The translations under genes were made by a program, and so were the position numbers. A stretch of DNA of 64,000 nt, from contig JAEWVF010000083.1 in the NCBI GenBank assembly GCA_023459215.1, positions 53,214 through 117,213 on the forward strand, in the 5' to 3' direction. Of this stretch, positions 1 through 9,173 are shown one piece after another. A model generated the notes under the pieces. It worked only from the letters and a program-made list of their open reading frames with translations, was not told the origin of the DNA and made no database searches. Position 1 is the first letter of the stretch. Every line of letters begins with the position of its first letter. The DNA comes from Chloroflexota bacterium. Its GTDB lineage: Bacteria > Chloroflexota > Anaerolineae > Anaerolineales > Villigracilaceae.

Positions 1-48
1 AAAATTGTTGATACCGCCCAAAAAAGTTACTCGAAACTGGCAAATAAA

Positions 49-80
49 GACAATCAGCCTTTACCAACAGGCTGATTGTC
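49..80 (-). terminator. Hairpin terminator of the toxin-antitoxin-like operon
   Basis: GACAATCAGCCT and AGGCTGATTGTC form a perfect 12-bp stem around an 8-nt loop. Read on the minus strand the stem is followed by a T-rich tail (TCTTTATTT), as expected downstream of the minus-strand gene ending at 144. The plus-strand tail is poor in T, so it mainly serves the minus strand. Confidence 0.7.
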
Positions 81-143
81 TATTAACGGCTTCTGACCAG
101 GGAATTTTACAAGCATTTCATGATTCAGCGTTTGATGATTGAA

Positions 144-704
144 TTAGCCTTGTGCCTTGTCTTCTCGAACGGATCTTCCCAACCGCTCTTTGAAGTACGC
201 AAATTTCTCAGTATGGTTTTCTACATGCGACCAGCGCTCAATCTCCACCAGGTCAACAGAATGATTTTGGGCAACCAGAACAGCCTGCTCCAGACCTTGT
301 TGGTCATCCCAAAAGTAGAAAGCGCATAAACGGTCTTTGACACAATCGGTCGCAGAAATCACACGCAAAGAACCGGTCGCAAGCGCGACTTCCTGAACAT
401 CCCTGACCGGTTCTTCGCCTACAGCCAGCGGCCCGCTCGGGAACTCGACAATATGCGCGCTTTCTGGATGCTGAAAATATCGTCCCCACTCTGAAAACCC
501 AATCGTTGCCATTGCCTTGCGCAATTTGGCCTGGCGCGTAAAAGCCACATTGACCAGGTCAATATCCTTGGAGACGTATAAGTTTTGGCTGTAAAACGAA
601 ACCACTGAGCCACCTGAGAGCACCACATCGATTCCCTGTTGGCGCAAGTGGTCGTGAACATAAGCAGCCAGTTCAAGCTGCGTCATTTGTGAGATTGGCT
701 TCAT
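144..704 (-). CDS. Nucleotidyltransferase-fold protein, probable toxin of a TA pair
   Basis: A 186-residue protein with the start of a nucleotidyltransferase fold: LSGGSVVSFY near residues 29-38, then KDIDLV near 46-51, matching the GG(S)...D-x-D signature of MNT/AbiEii-type enzymes. The rest is a helical and beta domain without motifs I recognise. It lies downstream of, and overlaps by 32 bp, a winged-helix gene, the usual regulator-then-toxin order of nucleotidyltransferase TA systems. Inference: it transfers a nucleotide to a tRNA or protein, or acts as an abortive-infection enzyme. It could instead be a housekeeping nucleotidyltransferase-like protein of unknown role. The start follows GGAAAACCGG on the minus strand. 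Confidence 0.65.
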   Translation of the reverse strand: MKPISQMTQLELAAYVHDHLRQQGIDVVLSGGSVVSFYSQNLYVSKDIDLVNVAFTRQAKLRKAMATIGFSEWGRYFQHPESAHIVEFPSGPLAVGEEPVRDVQEVALATGSLRVISATDCVKDRLCAFYFWDDQQGLEQAVLVAQNHSVDLVEIERWSHVENHTEKFAYFKERLGRSVREDKAQG

Positions 705-1029
705 CCGGTTTTCCTCGTCCGCGTGGACGGCGGCGATTCATTGTCAGGTCAGTGCGCGTGGTTTCGGGGTAAAAGGTCAGGGCTTTGGCGAGCAGGGCTT
801 GCAACTCGGACAGAAATGGGTAACGCGGATTGAAAACGTACAGGCGCGTACGCCCCACCTTGCGACTGACGAGAACACCCCCAACTTCCAGTTTGTCGAG
901 TTGCTTCTGGACGCCGTACAGATCGGTTTCAAAGAACAGGGCAATCTCGCGGGCATAGCCTTCCCCGCGCGCCTGGATGAAAATCAGCGCCCTTTCCGCA
1001 TTGGTTGAGCCGAGCAATGGTTCGAGCAT
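673..1029 (-). CDS. Winged-helix transcriptional regulator, probable antitoxin
   Basis: A 118-residue protein. Residues 1-80 read as a winged helix: helix REIALFFETD, recognition helix LYGVQKQLDKLEVGGVLV, then the wing RKVGRTRLYVFNPRY. This is the ArsR/MarR-like layout seen in regulators paired with nucleotidyltransferases. The C-terminal tail is rich in Arg and Pro (NRRRPRGRGK). The gene is first in a two-gene operon and overlaps the nucleotidyltransferase start. A perfect palindrome sits about 28 bp upstream of the start codon, which suggests autorepression. Antitoxin function is inferred from the neighbour; the DNA-binding fold is seen directly. Confidence 0.65.
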   Translation of the reverse strand: MLEPLLGSTNAERALIFIQARGEGYAREIALFFETDLYGVQKQLDKLEVGGVLVSRKVGRTRLYVFNPRYPFLSELQALLAKALTFYPETTRTDLTMNRRRPRGRGKPDEANLTNDAA

Positions 1030-1056
1030 GGGTTCACCTGAATAGACTACTGAAAA

Positions 1057-1080
1057 TGGTTATATAACCAACAATATTGG
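1057..1080. promoter_or_regulatory. Overlapping palindromes upstream of the winged-helix gene (probable operator)
   Basis: TGGTTATATAACCA (1057-1070) is a perfect palindrome. It overlaps a second inverted repeat, CCAACAATATTGG (1068-1080). The AT-rich core can double as a -10 region for the minus-strand operon. The site lies in the 248-bp gap between divergent genes, so it may regulate both the TA-like pair and the DUF499 cassette. Confidence 0.5.
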
Positions 1081-1277
1081 TATTATAGCCGCATTAAGAC
1101 CTGCCAGCAAGATGGGGAAATGTGTTCAGAGAACTGTTATTGTGCGAAGGTATTCCCATTAACACCGTCGCACAAGTAATATTTTGGGGGGCGCAAGGTC
1201 AAAAAAATGTGTCGCATAAGGTTTTTGTTGTATACTAAATCCACTAGAATTCCATCACACACAACGCCGGGGATACG

Positions 1278-4200
1278 ATGAAAACGATTTTTGAACTTTG
1301 CCAACCGCGCGCCGAGGTTTTGCAAGGCAGCTTGAGCGAGGATCTGTTTGCTGCTCGTTTGAAGGATGTTATCGAAAATCAGGGCGATTCGGTCTATAAA
1401 GACCCTCGCCCGTTTTTTGAAAATACCTATCCAACTTCGGGGCTAAAAACTCTATTAGGTGATTCGCTCAGCCGCCTGGTGGGAGATGCAACTGGCAAAA
1501 ATGCCATCATCCGCCTGGAAACAGCTTTCGGGGGCGGGAAGACGCATAACCTGATTGCTCTCTACCACACCGTCAGCGGATACGCGCCCGCCGATTTGCT
1601 GGAAAAATTCATCTCGCCCGGTTTGCGCCTGCCGCAGCCAGGCGAAATCAAAGTCGCGGCGGTGGTCGGTTCGGATCAGGGCGCGGCCAGCGGCGTGGAA
1701 CATCCCGAGGATGGCGTCAAAACCTATACCCTGTGGGGCGAATTGGCCTACCAGTTAGGCGGACGCGCTGGTTTGGCGCTGGTACAGGAAAGCGAGAAAC
1801 TACGCTCCTCGCCGGGAACTGGCTTCCTGGAGACCTTGATTGGTAACAAACCAACCTTGATCATGCTCGATGAAATCGCCCGCCAGCTGCGGGCTGAATC
1901 AGCCGTCCCAACCGCAACCGGTAAAACCACTCAGGCCGACCAGACGGTTGCCTTCCTGATGTCGCTGCTCGAATTTGCGGCCAGTAAGGAGCGCTGCCTG
2001 GTAGTGATGACCCTGGCCGGCCAGACCGATGCCTTCGCCAATGAAACCAACCAGGTGCGCGCCAACCTGGCCGAGGCCGGGAACATCTCGGCGCGCCAGG
2101 AGCGGGTACTGACCCCTACCAACGAAGGCGAAATCTATTCGATTGTCACCCATCGCCTGTTCAAGTCCATCGACCGCCTCAATGCATGCGAGGTTTTCAA
2201 ACGCTATGCGGAGTATTACCGCGAGATGGTCGAGAAAAACGCCGACCTGCCGCAGCGCTGCCTGCGAGCCGAGTATTTCGAGGAGATGGAGAAAGCCTAT
2301 CCTTTCCACCCGGAACTGCTCTCCACCCTGAGCCTGAAAACTGCCACCATCCCGAACTTTAACCAGACGCGCGGCGCGCTGCGCTTGCTGGCCTGGACCA
2401 TCCGTTCGCTTTGGAATACCCGCCCGGGACAGGTATACAGCATTCACCACCATCACATCAACCTGGGCGACCCGCAGGTGGCCGAAGATCTGACTTCGCG
2501 CCTCGATCGGCCTAAGTTCAAACAGGTCATCGAGGCTGACATTGTTTCCTCCGCGCCGGGGATGGCCGCCCATGCCCAGGAAATCGACCAGCCCTTGCTC
2601 GCTAGCGGGAAACCAGCCTACGCCCGCCAACTGGGCAGCGCCATCTTCCTGCACAGCTTGACCCAGGGAACAGCCTCCGGCACCGATCCGGCAGATTTGA
2701 TGCTGGCCGCGCTCGAACCAGGCGACGACCCAGCCGTGGTGACGCGCGCGCTCGAACGCCTGACCGACCAGGGCTGGTTTCTGGAATATGATGGCCATCG
2801 CTATCGTTTCACGACCGAGCCTTCCATCAATAAGATTATCTCGGATGAGACCTCGCAGGTTGGCCCGACCAAGGCCAAATCGGAACTGGAGAGCCGCATC
2901 CGCCAGATTTGGAAGAAGGGCTACTTCGAGCCGGTACACTTCCCGGTGCAGCCTGCCGATGTGGATGACAATTCCGGCGCGCCGAAGTTAGTGATTTTGC
3001 ACTTCGATGCGCTGCGCATCCAGGCCGGGGAGAACCACCCGCCCGACCTGCTGCGCAAGATTGTCGAGTACAGCGGCAGTCAGGAATCGTTCCGCAAATT
3101 CCAGAACAACCTGGTTTTCCTGGTGGCCGATGATGATCAATCCGCCAATATGCTCAATGTCGCGCGGCGCTACCTGGCCATCGGACGCATCACCGGCGAT
3201 GCCGAGCGCATGGCAGTTTTCAACAAAGAGCAGAAAGAAAAGTTGAAAGGCGCACGCGACGCCGCAGAACTGGATGTGCGTGTGGCGATTACCAAAGCCT
3301 ACCGCTACCTTTATTACCCGAGTGCCGACGCGCCCCGGGCCGATTCTTTCCTGCGGCGCGAAACCCTGCCCGCCCAGGAACAAGGGGACGTGGACAAAGA
3401 CCAGGCCAATGTCGTCTTGCGCGTGCTGCGCGCCCTAGGCAAGGCGCTGACCGCCGACGAGGAGCCAAAATCGGCCCTGTTCGTCAAATCAAAGGCCTGG
3501 GATAATAACCAGGAGAGCATGAGCAGCGAAGATTTGCGCAAGGTCTTTGCGCGTAAGGTCAGTCTGCCTATCCTGCTCGACCCTGGACAATTGAAGAAAA
3601 CCATCCAAAACGGGGTCAAGACCGGAGTCTGGCTGTACTACGATTCGGTGGAAGAATTTGCCTATGACCACGAATCACCCCAACCGGCCTTCAAAATCAG
3701 CGAAGAGGTCATCCTGTACATGCCTGCCGAAGCCGCCCGGCTAGGACTGCGCATCAAAGGCAAGTGGATGCCCCAGCCTGCCCCCGGCGTGGCCAGTAAC
3801 ATCAGCGCCGAAACTAACTGCCCGGTTTGCGGCAACCCGGAGAGCGCCTGCACCTGTGGCGAAAACATCGGTGGAGGGGCCGGCATCCCATCCAAACTGA
3901 ATGGCGAGGGAGTTCCTGCCCAGGCCTTCCAGCAGGTGGCCGACCAGTGTCAGGAACATAATATCGAGCGGCTGGCACGCCTGTTCATCCGCATTGAGGG
4001 CACCGGCAAGGCATTGGCAGGCGGCGTGCGCTCGTTGGGGCTAGCCATCCCGCAGTTTGGCAAGAGCCGCTTCGGGGTGGAATTGGACATCAAAGCCACC
4101 TACGGCCAGGGCGACCTGCGCGAAACATTCTCACAGCATTTCAGCGGCGGCTGGGAACGCTACAAACGCCTGAAAGGAGTGTTGGAGCCTTTTTTGCAGG

Positions 4201-4355
4201 AGGCCGATGAGTTGAAGATCATGATGAGGGTGGCCTGCCTGTTCGATGCCGGGTTGGAGGTCAACGGCCAGCAGTTTGAGACCATCCGCGATGTGCTGAC
4301 AACGCTCGACCTGGGAAAGATTTTAATTGAAGCAGTTCCGGTTATTGGTGAATAG
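1278..4355 (+). CDS. DUF499-family AAA+ ATPase, defence cassette
   Basis: A 1025-residue protein of the DUF499 family, large P-loop ATPases found next to DUF1156 methylases in DNA-modification defence loci. The Walker A motif FGGGKTH is near residues 84-90 and Walker B LIMLDEIAR near 194-202. A CPVCGNPESACTC zinc-ribbon-like cluster lies near 848-860, followed by a beta-rich C-terminal domain. The length is normal for the family. It is the first plus-strand gene of the cassette; a -10-like TATACT at 1231-1236 lies 41 bp upstream, with no clear -35. Family knowledge gives no settled reaction. I infer an ATP-driven motor or switch working with the methylase and helicase downstream. Family call firm, role uncertain. 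Confidence 0.85.
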   Translation: MKTIFELCQPRAEVLQGSLSEDLFAARLKDVIENQGDSVYKDPRPFFENTYPTSGLKTLLGDSLSRLVGDATGKNAIIRLETAFGGGKTHNLIALYHTVSGYAPADLLEKFISPGLRLPQPGEIKVAAVVGSDQGAASGVEHPEDGVKTYTLWGELAYQLGGRAGLALVQESEKLRSSPGTGFLETLIGNKPTLIMLDEIARQLRAESAVPTATGKTTQADQTVAFLMSLLEFAASKERCLVVMTLAGQTDAFANETNQVRANLAEAGNISARQERVLTPTNEGEIYSIVTHRLFKSIDRLNACEVFKRYAEYYREMVEKNADLPQRCLRAEYFEEMEKAYPFHPELLSTLSLKTATIPNFNQTRGALRLLAWTIRSLWNTRPGQVYSIHHHHINLGDPQVAEDLTSRLDRPKFKQVIEADIVSSAPGMAAHAQEIDQPLLASGKPAYARQLGSAIFLHSLTQGTASGTDPADLMLAALEPGDDPAVVTRALERLTDQGWFLEYDGHRYRFTTEPSINKIISDETSQVGPTKAKSELESRIRQIWKKGYFEPVHFPVQPADVDDNSGAPKLVILHFDALRIQAGENHPPDLLRKIVEYSGSQESFRKFQNNLVFLVADDDQSANMLNVARRYLAIGRITGDAERMAVFNKEQKEKLKGARDAAELDVRVAITKAYRYLYYPSADAPRADSFLRRETLPAQEQGDVDKDQANVVLRVLRALGKALTADEEPKSALFVKSKAWDNNQESMSSEDLRKVFARKVSLPILLDPGQLKKTIQNGVKTGVWLYYDSVEEFAYDHESPQPAFKISEEVILYMPAEAARLGLRIKGKWMPQPAPGVASNISAETNCPVCGNPESACTCGENIGGGAGIPSKLNGEGVPAQAFQQVADQCQEHNIERLARLFIRIEGTGKALAGGVRSLGLAIPQFGKSRFGVELDIKATYGQGDLRETFSQHFSGGWERYKRLKGVLEPFLQEADELKIMMRVACLFDAGLEVNGQQFETIRDVLTTLDLGKILIEAVPVIGE

Positions 4356-4451
4356 TAAATGGCAATTGGGATGTCTCTGCAAAGAGGCCAGGTGTCAACG
4401 AAACAATCTCCAAAAGGTCAGCAAATTTCGTTTTACGGAGTTTATTCAAGC

Positions 4452-4490
4452 GAAGGCATATTGCTTCGCACAGACCGCTCGCAATGACAT
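4452..4490. repeat. Remnant of a dispersed palindromic repeat
   Basis: In the 150-bp gap between the DUF499 and ASCH genes lies a segment of the type GAAGGCATATTGCTTCG...CTCGCAATGACA. It resembles the 'attgcttcg...cgcaatgaca' repeats scattered through many bacterial genomes. GAAG...CTTC and ATTGC...GCAAT can pair. No ORF of note occurs in this gap. Confidence 0.35.
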
Positions 4491-4505
4491 GAAACAGGAG
4501 ATTTT

Positions 4506-5501
4506 TTGAAACTCAAAGCACTTAGCTTTCGCCAACCCTGGGCAAACCTCGTTTTGGATGGACGCAAAACGCTCGATTTGCGCACCTGGACGACGAAATA
4601 TCGCGGCCCGCTGGCGGTGTATGCTTCGCTGGATGTGGAAAAGGAAGCCTGCCGCGCCCAGGGCATGGATACCGCCACCCTGACCACCGGCGCGCTGGTC
4701 GGTTTGGTTGACCTGGTGGATATCCTGCCACTCGAGGAGAGCGAGTATAAGGCCCGGGCCTACGAACACTTGAACGGACGCGCCTGGCGCGAGGGCTTAT
4801 ATGGCTGGGTGCTGGCCAACCCGCGCTGGCTGGAGGCGCCGCAGGTGGCGAAGGGGCGTTTGAACCTGTTTGATGTGGTAATACCGGATGTTGAAGGTTT
4901 AATGTTGAAGGTTGAAGGGGAGCGGGAGGCGGTCGAAGGTCAAAAGTCGAAGATCGAAAAAACGCTTGGGCCTCGGCCTGACACCTCGCACCTCCCACCT
5001 GACACTTCGCACCCGGCATCTCACACCTCGCACCTGACCCCTGACACTGCAATAACCGAATTTGAGTTGCGCGTCATCCCTGAAAACGGCAGCCGCTACC
5101 GCCTGGCATTCAGCCAAAATCTGAGCGAGAAACCCCAGCAAGGCCTGCAATATCGCCCAGAACCGCCCAAAACGCGGGTGGAAGTGGAATTGGGCGGCGA
5201 TGCCCTGCACATCCTGGCCGACCTGGTGCTGGACACCCTGCGCCAAAACGGTTACAAAGCCACCGATCTGGCCCCCGCCCGGCGCGCTCCCTTCAGACTA
5301 AATGAAACCAGCGGCGTGCGCCTGGGGCTGATTTTCCTGGCCGCCAAACCACTGACCAAAACCAGCCGCATCGAGCAAATTTCGCAAGGTGTGCGCGCCA
5401 TGACCAGCGAAGAACTGTTCTACTGGTACAGCAAATGTACGGCCGGCCCGGCCATTGAGCGAGCACAAAAGGCGATGCGTGTGCTGCTGGCGGATGAATG
5501 A
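4506..5501 (+). CDS. ASCH-domain protein with a second C-terminal domain
   Basis: A 331-residue protein starting at TTG (4506), chosen because CAGGAG sits just upstream and the reading begins exactly with an ASCH domain (LKALSFRQPWANLVLDGRKT, residues 2-21, continuing to about 118). ASCH domains are PUA-like folds thought to bind modified or structured nucleic acid. Residues ~126-181 are a low-complexity linker from a DNA repeat. Residues ~183-331 form a separate domain ending GVRLGLIFLAAKPL...EELFYWYSKC...ALRVLLAD-like; I do not recognise it firmly. It sits between the DUF499 ATPase and the GAF ATPase, so it probably senses nucleic acid modification for the defence cassette. Confidence 0.7.
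   Translation: MKLKALSFRQPWANLVLDGRKTLDLRTWTTKYRGPLAVYASLDVEKEACRAQGMDTATLTTGALVGLVDLVDILPLEESEYKARAYEHLNGRAWREGLYGWVLANPRWLEAPQVAKGRLNLFDVVIPDVEGLMLKVEGEREAVEGQKSKIEKTLGPRPDTSHLPPDTSHPASHTSHLTPDTAITEFELRVIPENGSRYRLAFSQNLSEKPQQGLQYRPEPPKTRVEVELGGDALHILADLVLDTLRQNGYKATDLAPARRAPFRLNETSGVRLGLIFLAAKPLTKTSRIEQISQGVRAMTSEELFYWYSKCTAGPAIERAQKAMRVLLADE
4884..5050. repeat. In-frame low-complexity repeat insertion in the ASCH gene
   Basis: The stretch begins with short direct repeats (GTTGAAGGTT, TGTTGAAGGT, GTTGAAGGGG). It continues as degenerate copies of CACCTCGCACCT / CACCTGACACTT, encoding repeats like PDTSHL, PDTSHP and SHTSHL. Similar words (CACCTGACAGC, CACCTGACACC) recur at 10480-10506, just before the methylase gene. 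It lies between the two folded domains and keeps the reading frame. Confidence 0.6.
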
Positions 5502-5579
5502 TATTCATGAAGAAGATGTAAATTTCAATTAGCCTGATGGCTACGGTCTCTAGAACCAATTTTTCAAGGATGGGTAAAC

Positions 5580-8500
5580 ATGCCCTACCCAAAAATGTCT
5601 GCGCAAAAACGATCTGCGGATATTCAGTGCCACTTCTTGAGAACGCTCTCGGAATATTCCCGGCCCGATGAAATATTGGGATATATTGCTGAACAGGTGA
5701 TGATGATATTGGAAGCCAGCGCCTGTTCGATATTTATTGTGGACAGTGATGGCAAAACCGCGACACAACGGGCTGGAACAGGATATCAGAAAAATGGTAT
5801 CGGAAAAGCAAAATGTCAGGTTTTACCAGAATACCAGGTTGAAAGTAACCCATCTCGGCCTGAGAATAAACTGGGAGTCGCTGGATGGATTCTTTCCACG
5901 GGAAAATCTTTTTTGGCTTCCACTCCAAAAGAATTGTATGCGCACCCCCATCGGACTGGCGCTTATGCCCCGGAAATATCGCCAGACAGCCCCATACAAC
6001 TGCAGACATTTTTGGGCGTTCCGATTCGCGGGCGGCATGGAGAAATCATTGGATTGATCGAAGCGGAACGCAGGTATGACTCTGAGCTTTCAAGCCAACC
6101 TTTTAGTGTTGAACAGCAAATAATTCTTGAAACAATTGCCCGGACAACTGGTAAGGCGCTGGGCTACCTGGAAACATCGTACACTCGTAATGTGGACTCG
6201 GCAATTACGGTCTGGGCGCGGGATGTGATCGCTGAAGCCTCCAACACCGAAAGCGATATGGATGGATTTTTGAGCATTGTGGTTAATGTAGCCGCCGCAG
6301 CCATGCGGGCTGATTCCTGCGGGGTTTACATTACCGACCCATCGAAAAATACCCTGACCCAGCGCGCGGGGATTGGCTCAGAGAGCCCACGATTTGTTAT
6401 TCGTTCTTATTTTTTACCAAGCGCCGATCAAATAATTCAATACCCAACCAACCTGCACGAAAAAATTGGTATCACTGCATGGATTGCAGCTACCGGGAAA
6501 TCAGTATATGCAAAAACCATGCGAGAGTTGAGCGCACACCCGCATCATCTTGGCCATTATGATGAAAAGAACTTCGCCTCCAGCACTGAATGTGGTGCCT
6601 TTCTAGGCGTACCTTTGCAGGTTGCGGGTAATATTGTAGGCACACTCAAGGTGGAAAATATTGTTACAAAGGGAATTCCTGATAGTCGAGAGTTTAGTGA
6701 TGAAGCCCAGCGACGTTTTGATGTTCTGGCCCAAGATATTGCCCTCGCGATTGTTCGATTACAGCAACATGCCCGGGACCCCTATATGGTTATCATCGAT
6801 GCGCAGGCAACTATTTTTGACATGTTGCGTGGCGGACAGGATATACAAACCTTGGTGAGCACTGTAGTCAGAAAGACAATGCAATTGCTTAATGCTCGCG
6901 CCTGTTCTCTCTATTTAAAAGAGGGAGACTATTTGGTTCAACCAGAATGGGCTGCAGCCGGCTATGCCCAAGCCGGGTATTCGCCTAATCATCCAATTAT
7001 CAGGCAGTATAAGTTGATTGGTAAGGAGCAACTTACCGAAAGGCCTACCAGGGAAGGAAAAGTTGGCCTGACGGTCTGGATCGCGGTTACTCGCAATAAA
7101 TTTACTGCTCGCAGTAACATAGAACTGCGTTTGCATCCTCACCATTTAGGAGTGTTTGATAAGTTTGATTTTGATCAAGAGAAAAGAGAGCAGTGCGAAT
7201 CGTTTATGGGTGTTCCTCTCACAGTGGGGGATGAACTGGTTGGTGTCCTGAAAGTGGAATCTAAGAAGAAAATTGACGAAGCTGGCAATGAGGAATACAC
7301 CTACTTTAGCGAGCAAGATGAACTGGTATTTGACCTGATTGCCAACAGCGTTGCCATTGGGATAGAAAACGCCAAGCTTTCAGAGGCGCGACGCTTGGCC
7401 GAACAAATCCTGGCACAAACTCATCGGCTGTTGCCTGACCTGCACGAGTTTGTGAAGGATGATACTCATTCTTTCGAAACTCTAAACCTGGTAGCCAATA
7501 TCATAAGTGGGCGAAAGGCCAACATTGCTTCCATTGTTGAAAATTATGCCACCCTTACCTTACCCGACTTTCCTTTAACTTCGTTGACCGCCATCTCAGA
7601 ATTGATGGCAGGTTTGGGCGAGGTACTAGAGGGCGGGCGACCGATGGGCATGCTTTACCGCGAGTTCTACCATGCTTTGCAAGTATCAAATACCCCGGAA
7701 TTAGCTCAGTTTTGCGCCCAGTCGCGATTGAGTACAGAAGTGCAATTCAGCGCATCCCATTTTTTCCTTTCTGAACCGGCTGCGAACTTTTTCAAAATTA
7801 TCGAGGAAGTCAACCAGGCTTTGCAGGGAAAATTGGAAACCCGCTCCAGCCTGGATAGCGCATTGGCCCAGCTCGACGCATCTAAGGAAAAGGTTTCATC
7901 CTTGGCAGTTCCGGAACGCGGGATTTTGCTACGCATTATCGAAATATGGAAGGCTGTCTTAGCTGATGCACGTGTCAGGTTTGTCAAAATTACCAACCCT
8001 TACATCGTAGGCCCGCCCGTCGACCCACAGCGTAGTCCATTTTTCGGACGCCAGGATGTGTTCAACTGGATTTCGGAAAACCTGCATGGCACGACCCAGA
8101 AAAACATTCTTGTTTTTCATGGTGAGCGGCGGGTGGGAAAAACTTCCATCCTGTTGCAAATCGAGAGCGGCGAGATAGGCAAAGCCCTGCGTACCGATCC
8201 GCACCATCCCGTCTGCCCGATTTTCATTGACTTACAAGGCTTCAATGACAGGGGAGCCGATAAATTCCTGTTCCAAATTTGCGATTTAATCTACAAACAG
8301 GTTGCTGAATATCCTCTGATCAGAGCAGGTAAGGTCAAAAAACCTGATATTGAGCAATTCAAGTCCTTGCCTTTTGGCGCATTTAAGGATTACATCCAAA
8401 GCACCTGCCGCGTGCTGGATAACGCACTGCTGGTGCTGATGGTAGATGAATTTGAACGCCTGGACGACCTGGTGAAATCGGAAAAAGTGGAACAGGGGAT

Positions 8501-9137
8501 TTACGACTCGCTTCGTTCACTGATGCAATTCGAGCCGAACCTGACTTTCCTGCTGGCTGGAACGCATGAGCTTGAAGAGCTTTCGATGGATTACCGGAAC
8601 CTGGTTCACGGAATTGCGCTGATTCGAGAAATCAGTTTTATGGAAAAACCAGATGCCATTGACCTGATCCGAAAACCAGTGGAAGGCCTGGTTTTGTACG
8701 AAGACAGCGCGGTGGAAGAGCTGTGGCATTACACTCACGGGCATCCCTTTCTGCTCCAGCGCCTATGCTTCAATTTGATCGAAGATATGAACCGGCGCGG
8801 CGATGGGAATTTTGTGAGCCTGGGGCATGTCAATAATGTTATCGAACGTTTTGTTCGAGAAGGCAATCTGGAACTGCTCCTGAACGGCTGCACCAAGGTG
8901 GATCAAGCCATCTTGTTTGCCCTCGCAGAGGCAAATCATAAGCATGGGCGTGGGATGACCCAACTTGAACTTCATGCAATGCTCCAGGCTTTTTCGGAAC
9001 CAGAGATTACGACATCACTAGCGCGCCTGGTTAAACGAAGCCTGGTTGATAAATCACCATCACAAAAGGCTGGTGTGGCGTTTAACCACACCATTTTGCT
9101 CCTGGCCGAATGGATGGTAGCGAATTACATCCATTAG
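5580..9137 (+). CDS. Triple-GAF sensor fused to a STAND/ORC-like ATPase
   Basis: A 1185-residue soluble protein. Three similar GAF modules are recognisable by repeated blocks such as GVAGWILSTGKSFLA, GITAWIAATGKSVYA and GLTVWIAVTRNKFTA, each followed by HPH and FLGVP/FMGVP. They span roughly residues 15-200, 210-400 and 415-620. A helical linker follows. The ATPase has an SPFFGRQ entry motif, Walker A GERRVGKTS (~848-856) and Walker B LLVLMVDEFERLDD (~950-963), then a winged-helix-like C-terminus. GAF domains bind small ligands such as cyclic nucleotides or haem. In this place I infer a ligand-gated switch inside the defence cassette. Its ATPase part resembles the next gene, suggesting the two act together. 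The region is more AT-rich than the DUF499 gene. Confidence 0.8.
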   Translation: MPYPKMSAQKRSADIQCHFLRTLSEYSRPDEILGYIAEQVMMILEASACSIFIVDSDGKTATQRAGTGYQKNGIGKAKCQVLPEYQVESNPSRPENKLGVAGWILSTGKSFLASTPKELYAHPHRTGAYAPEISPDSPIQLQTFLGVPIRGRHGEIIGLIEAERRYDSELSSQPFSVEQQIILETIARTTGKALGYLETSYTRNVDSAITVWARDVIAEASNTESDMDGFLSIVVNVAAAAMRADSCGVYITDPSKNTLTQRAGIGSESPRFVIRSYFLPSADQIIQYPTNLHEKIGITAWIAATGKSVYAKTMRELSAHPHHLGHYDEKNFASSTECGAFLGVPLQVAGNIVGTLKVENIVTKGIPDSREFSDEAQRRFDVLAQDIALAIVRLQQHARDPYMVIIDAQATIFDMLRGGQDIQTLVSTVVRKTMQLLNARACSLYLKEGDYLVQPEWAAAGYAQAGYSPNHPIIRQYKLIGKEQLTERPTREGKVGLTVWIAVTRNKFTARSNIELRLHPHHLGVFDKFDFDQEKREQCESFMGVPLTVGDELVGVLKVESKKKIDEAGNEEYTYFSEQDELVFDLIANSVAIGIENAKLSEARRLAEQILAQTHRLLPDLHEFVKDDTHSFETLNLVANIISGRKANIASIVENYATLTLPDFPLTSLTAISELMAGLGEVLEGGRPMGMLYREFYHALQVSNTPELAQFCAQSRLSTEVQFSASHFFLSEPAANFFKIIEEVNQALQGKLETRSSLDSALAQLDASKEKVSSLAVPERGILLRIIEIWKAVLADARVRFVKITNPYIVGPPVDPQRSPFFGRQDVFNWISENLHGTTQKNILVFHGERRVGKTSILLQIESGEIGKALRTDPHHPVCPIFIDLQGFNDRGADKFLFQICDLIYKQVAEYPLIRAGKVKKPDIEQFKSLPFGAFKDYIQSTCRVLDNALLVLMVDEFERLDDLVKSEKVEQGIYDSLRSLMQFEPNLTFLLAGTHELEELSMDYRNLVHGIALIREISFMEKPDAIDLIRKPVEGLVLYEDSAVEELWHYTHGHPFLLQRLCFNLIEDMNRRGDGNFVSLGHVNNVIERFVREGNLELLLNGCTKVDQAILFALAEANHKHGRGMTQLELHAMLQAFSEPEITTSLARLVKRSLVDKSPSQKAGVAFNHTILLLAEWMVANYIH

Positions 9138-9173
9138 CATGGCCAGCATTTTAGGACAAGGTGTGCGTACACT

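Noticed and set aside
1899..2939. Long minus-strand ORF of 346 codons opposite the DUF499 gene
   Set aside because: It is a GC-driven shadow of the real gene: no ribosome site, no recognisable domain, and the plus strand has clear motifs.
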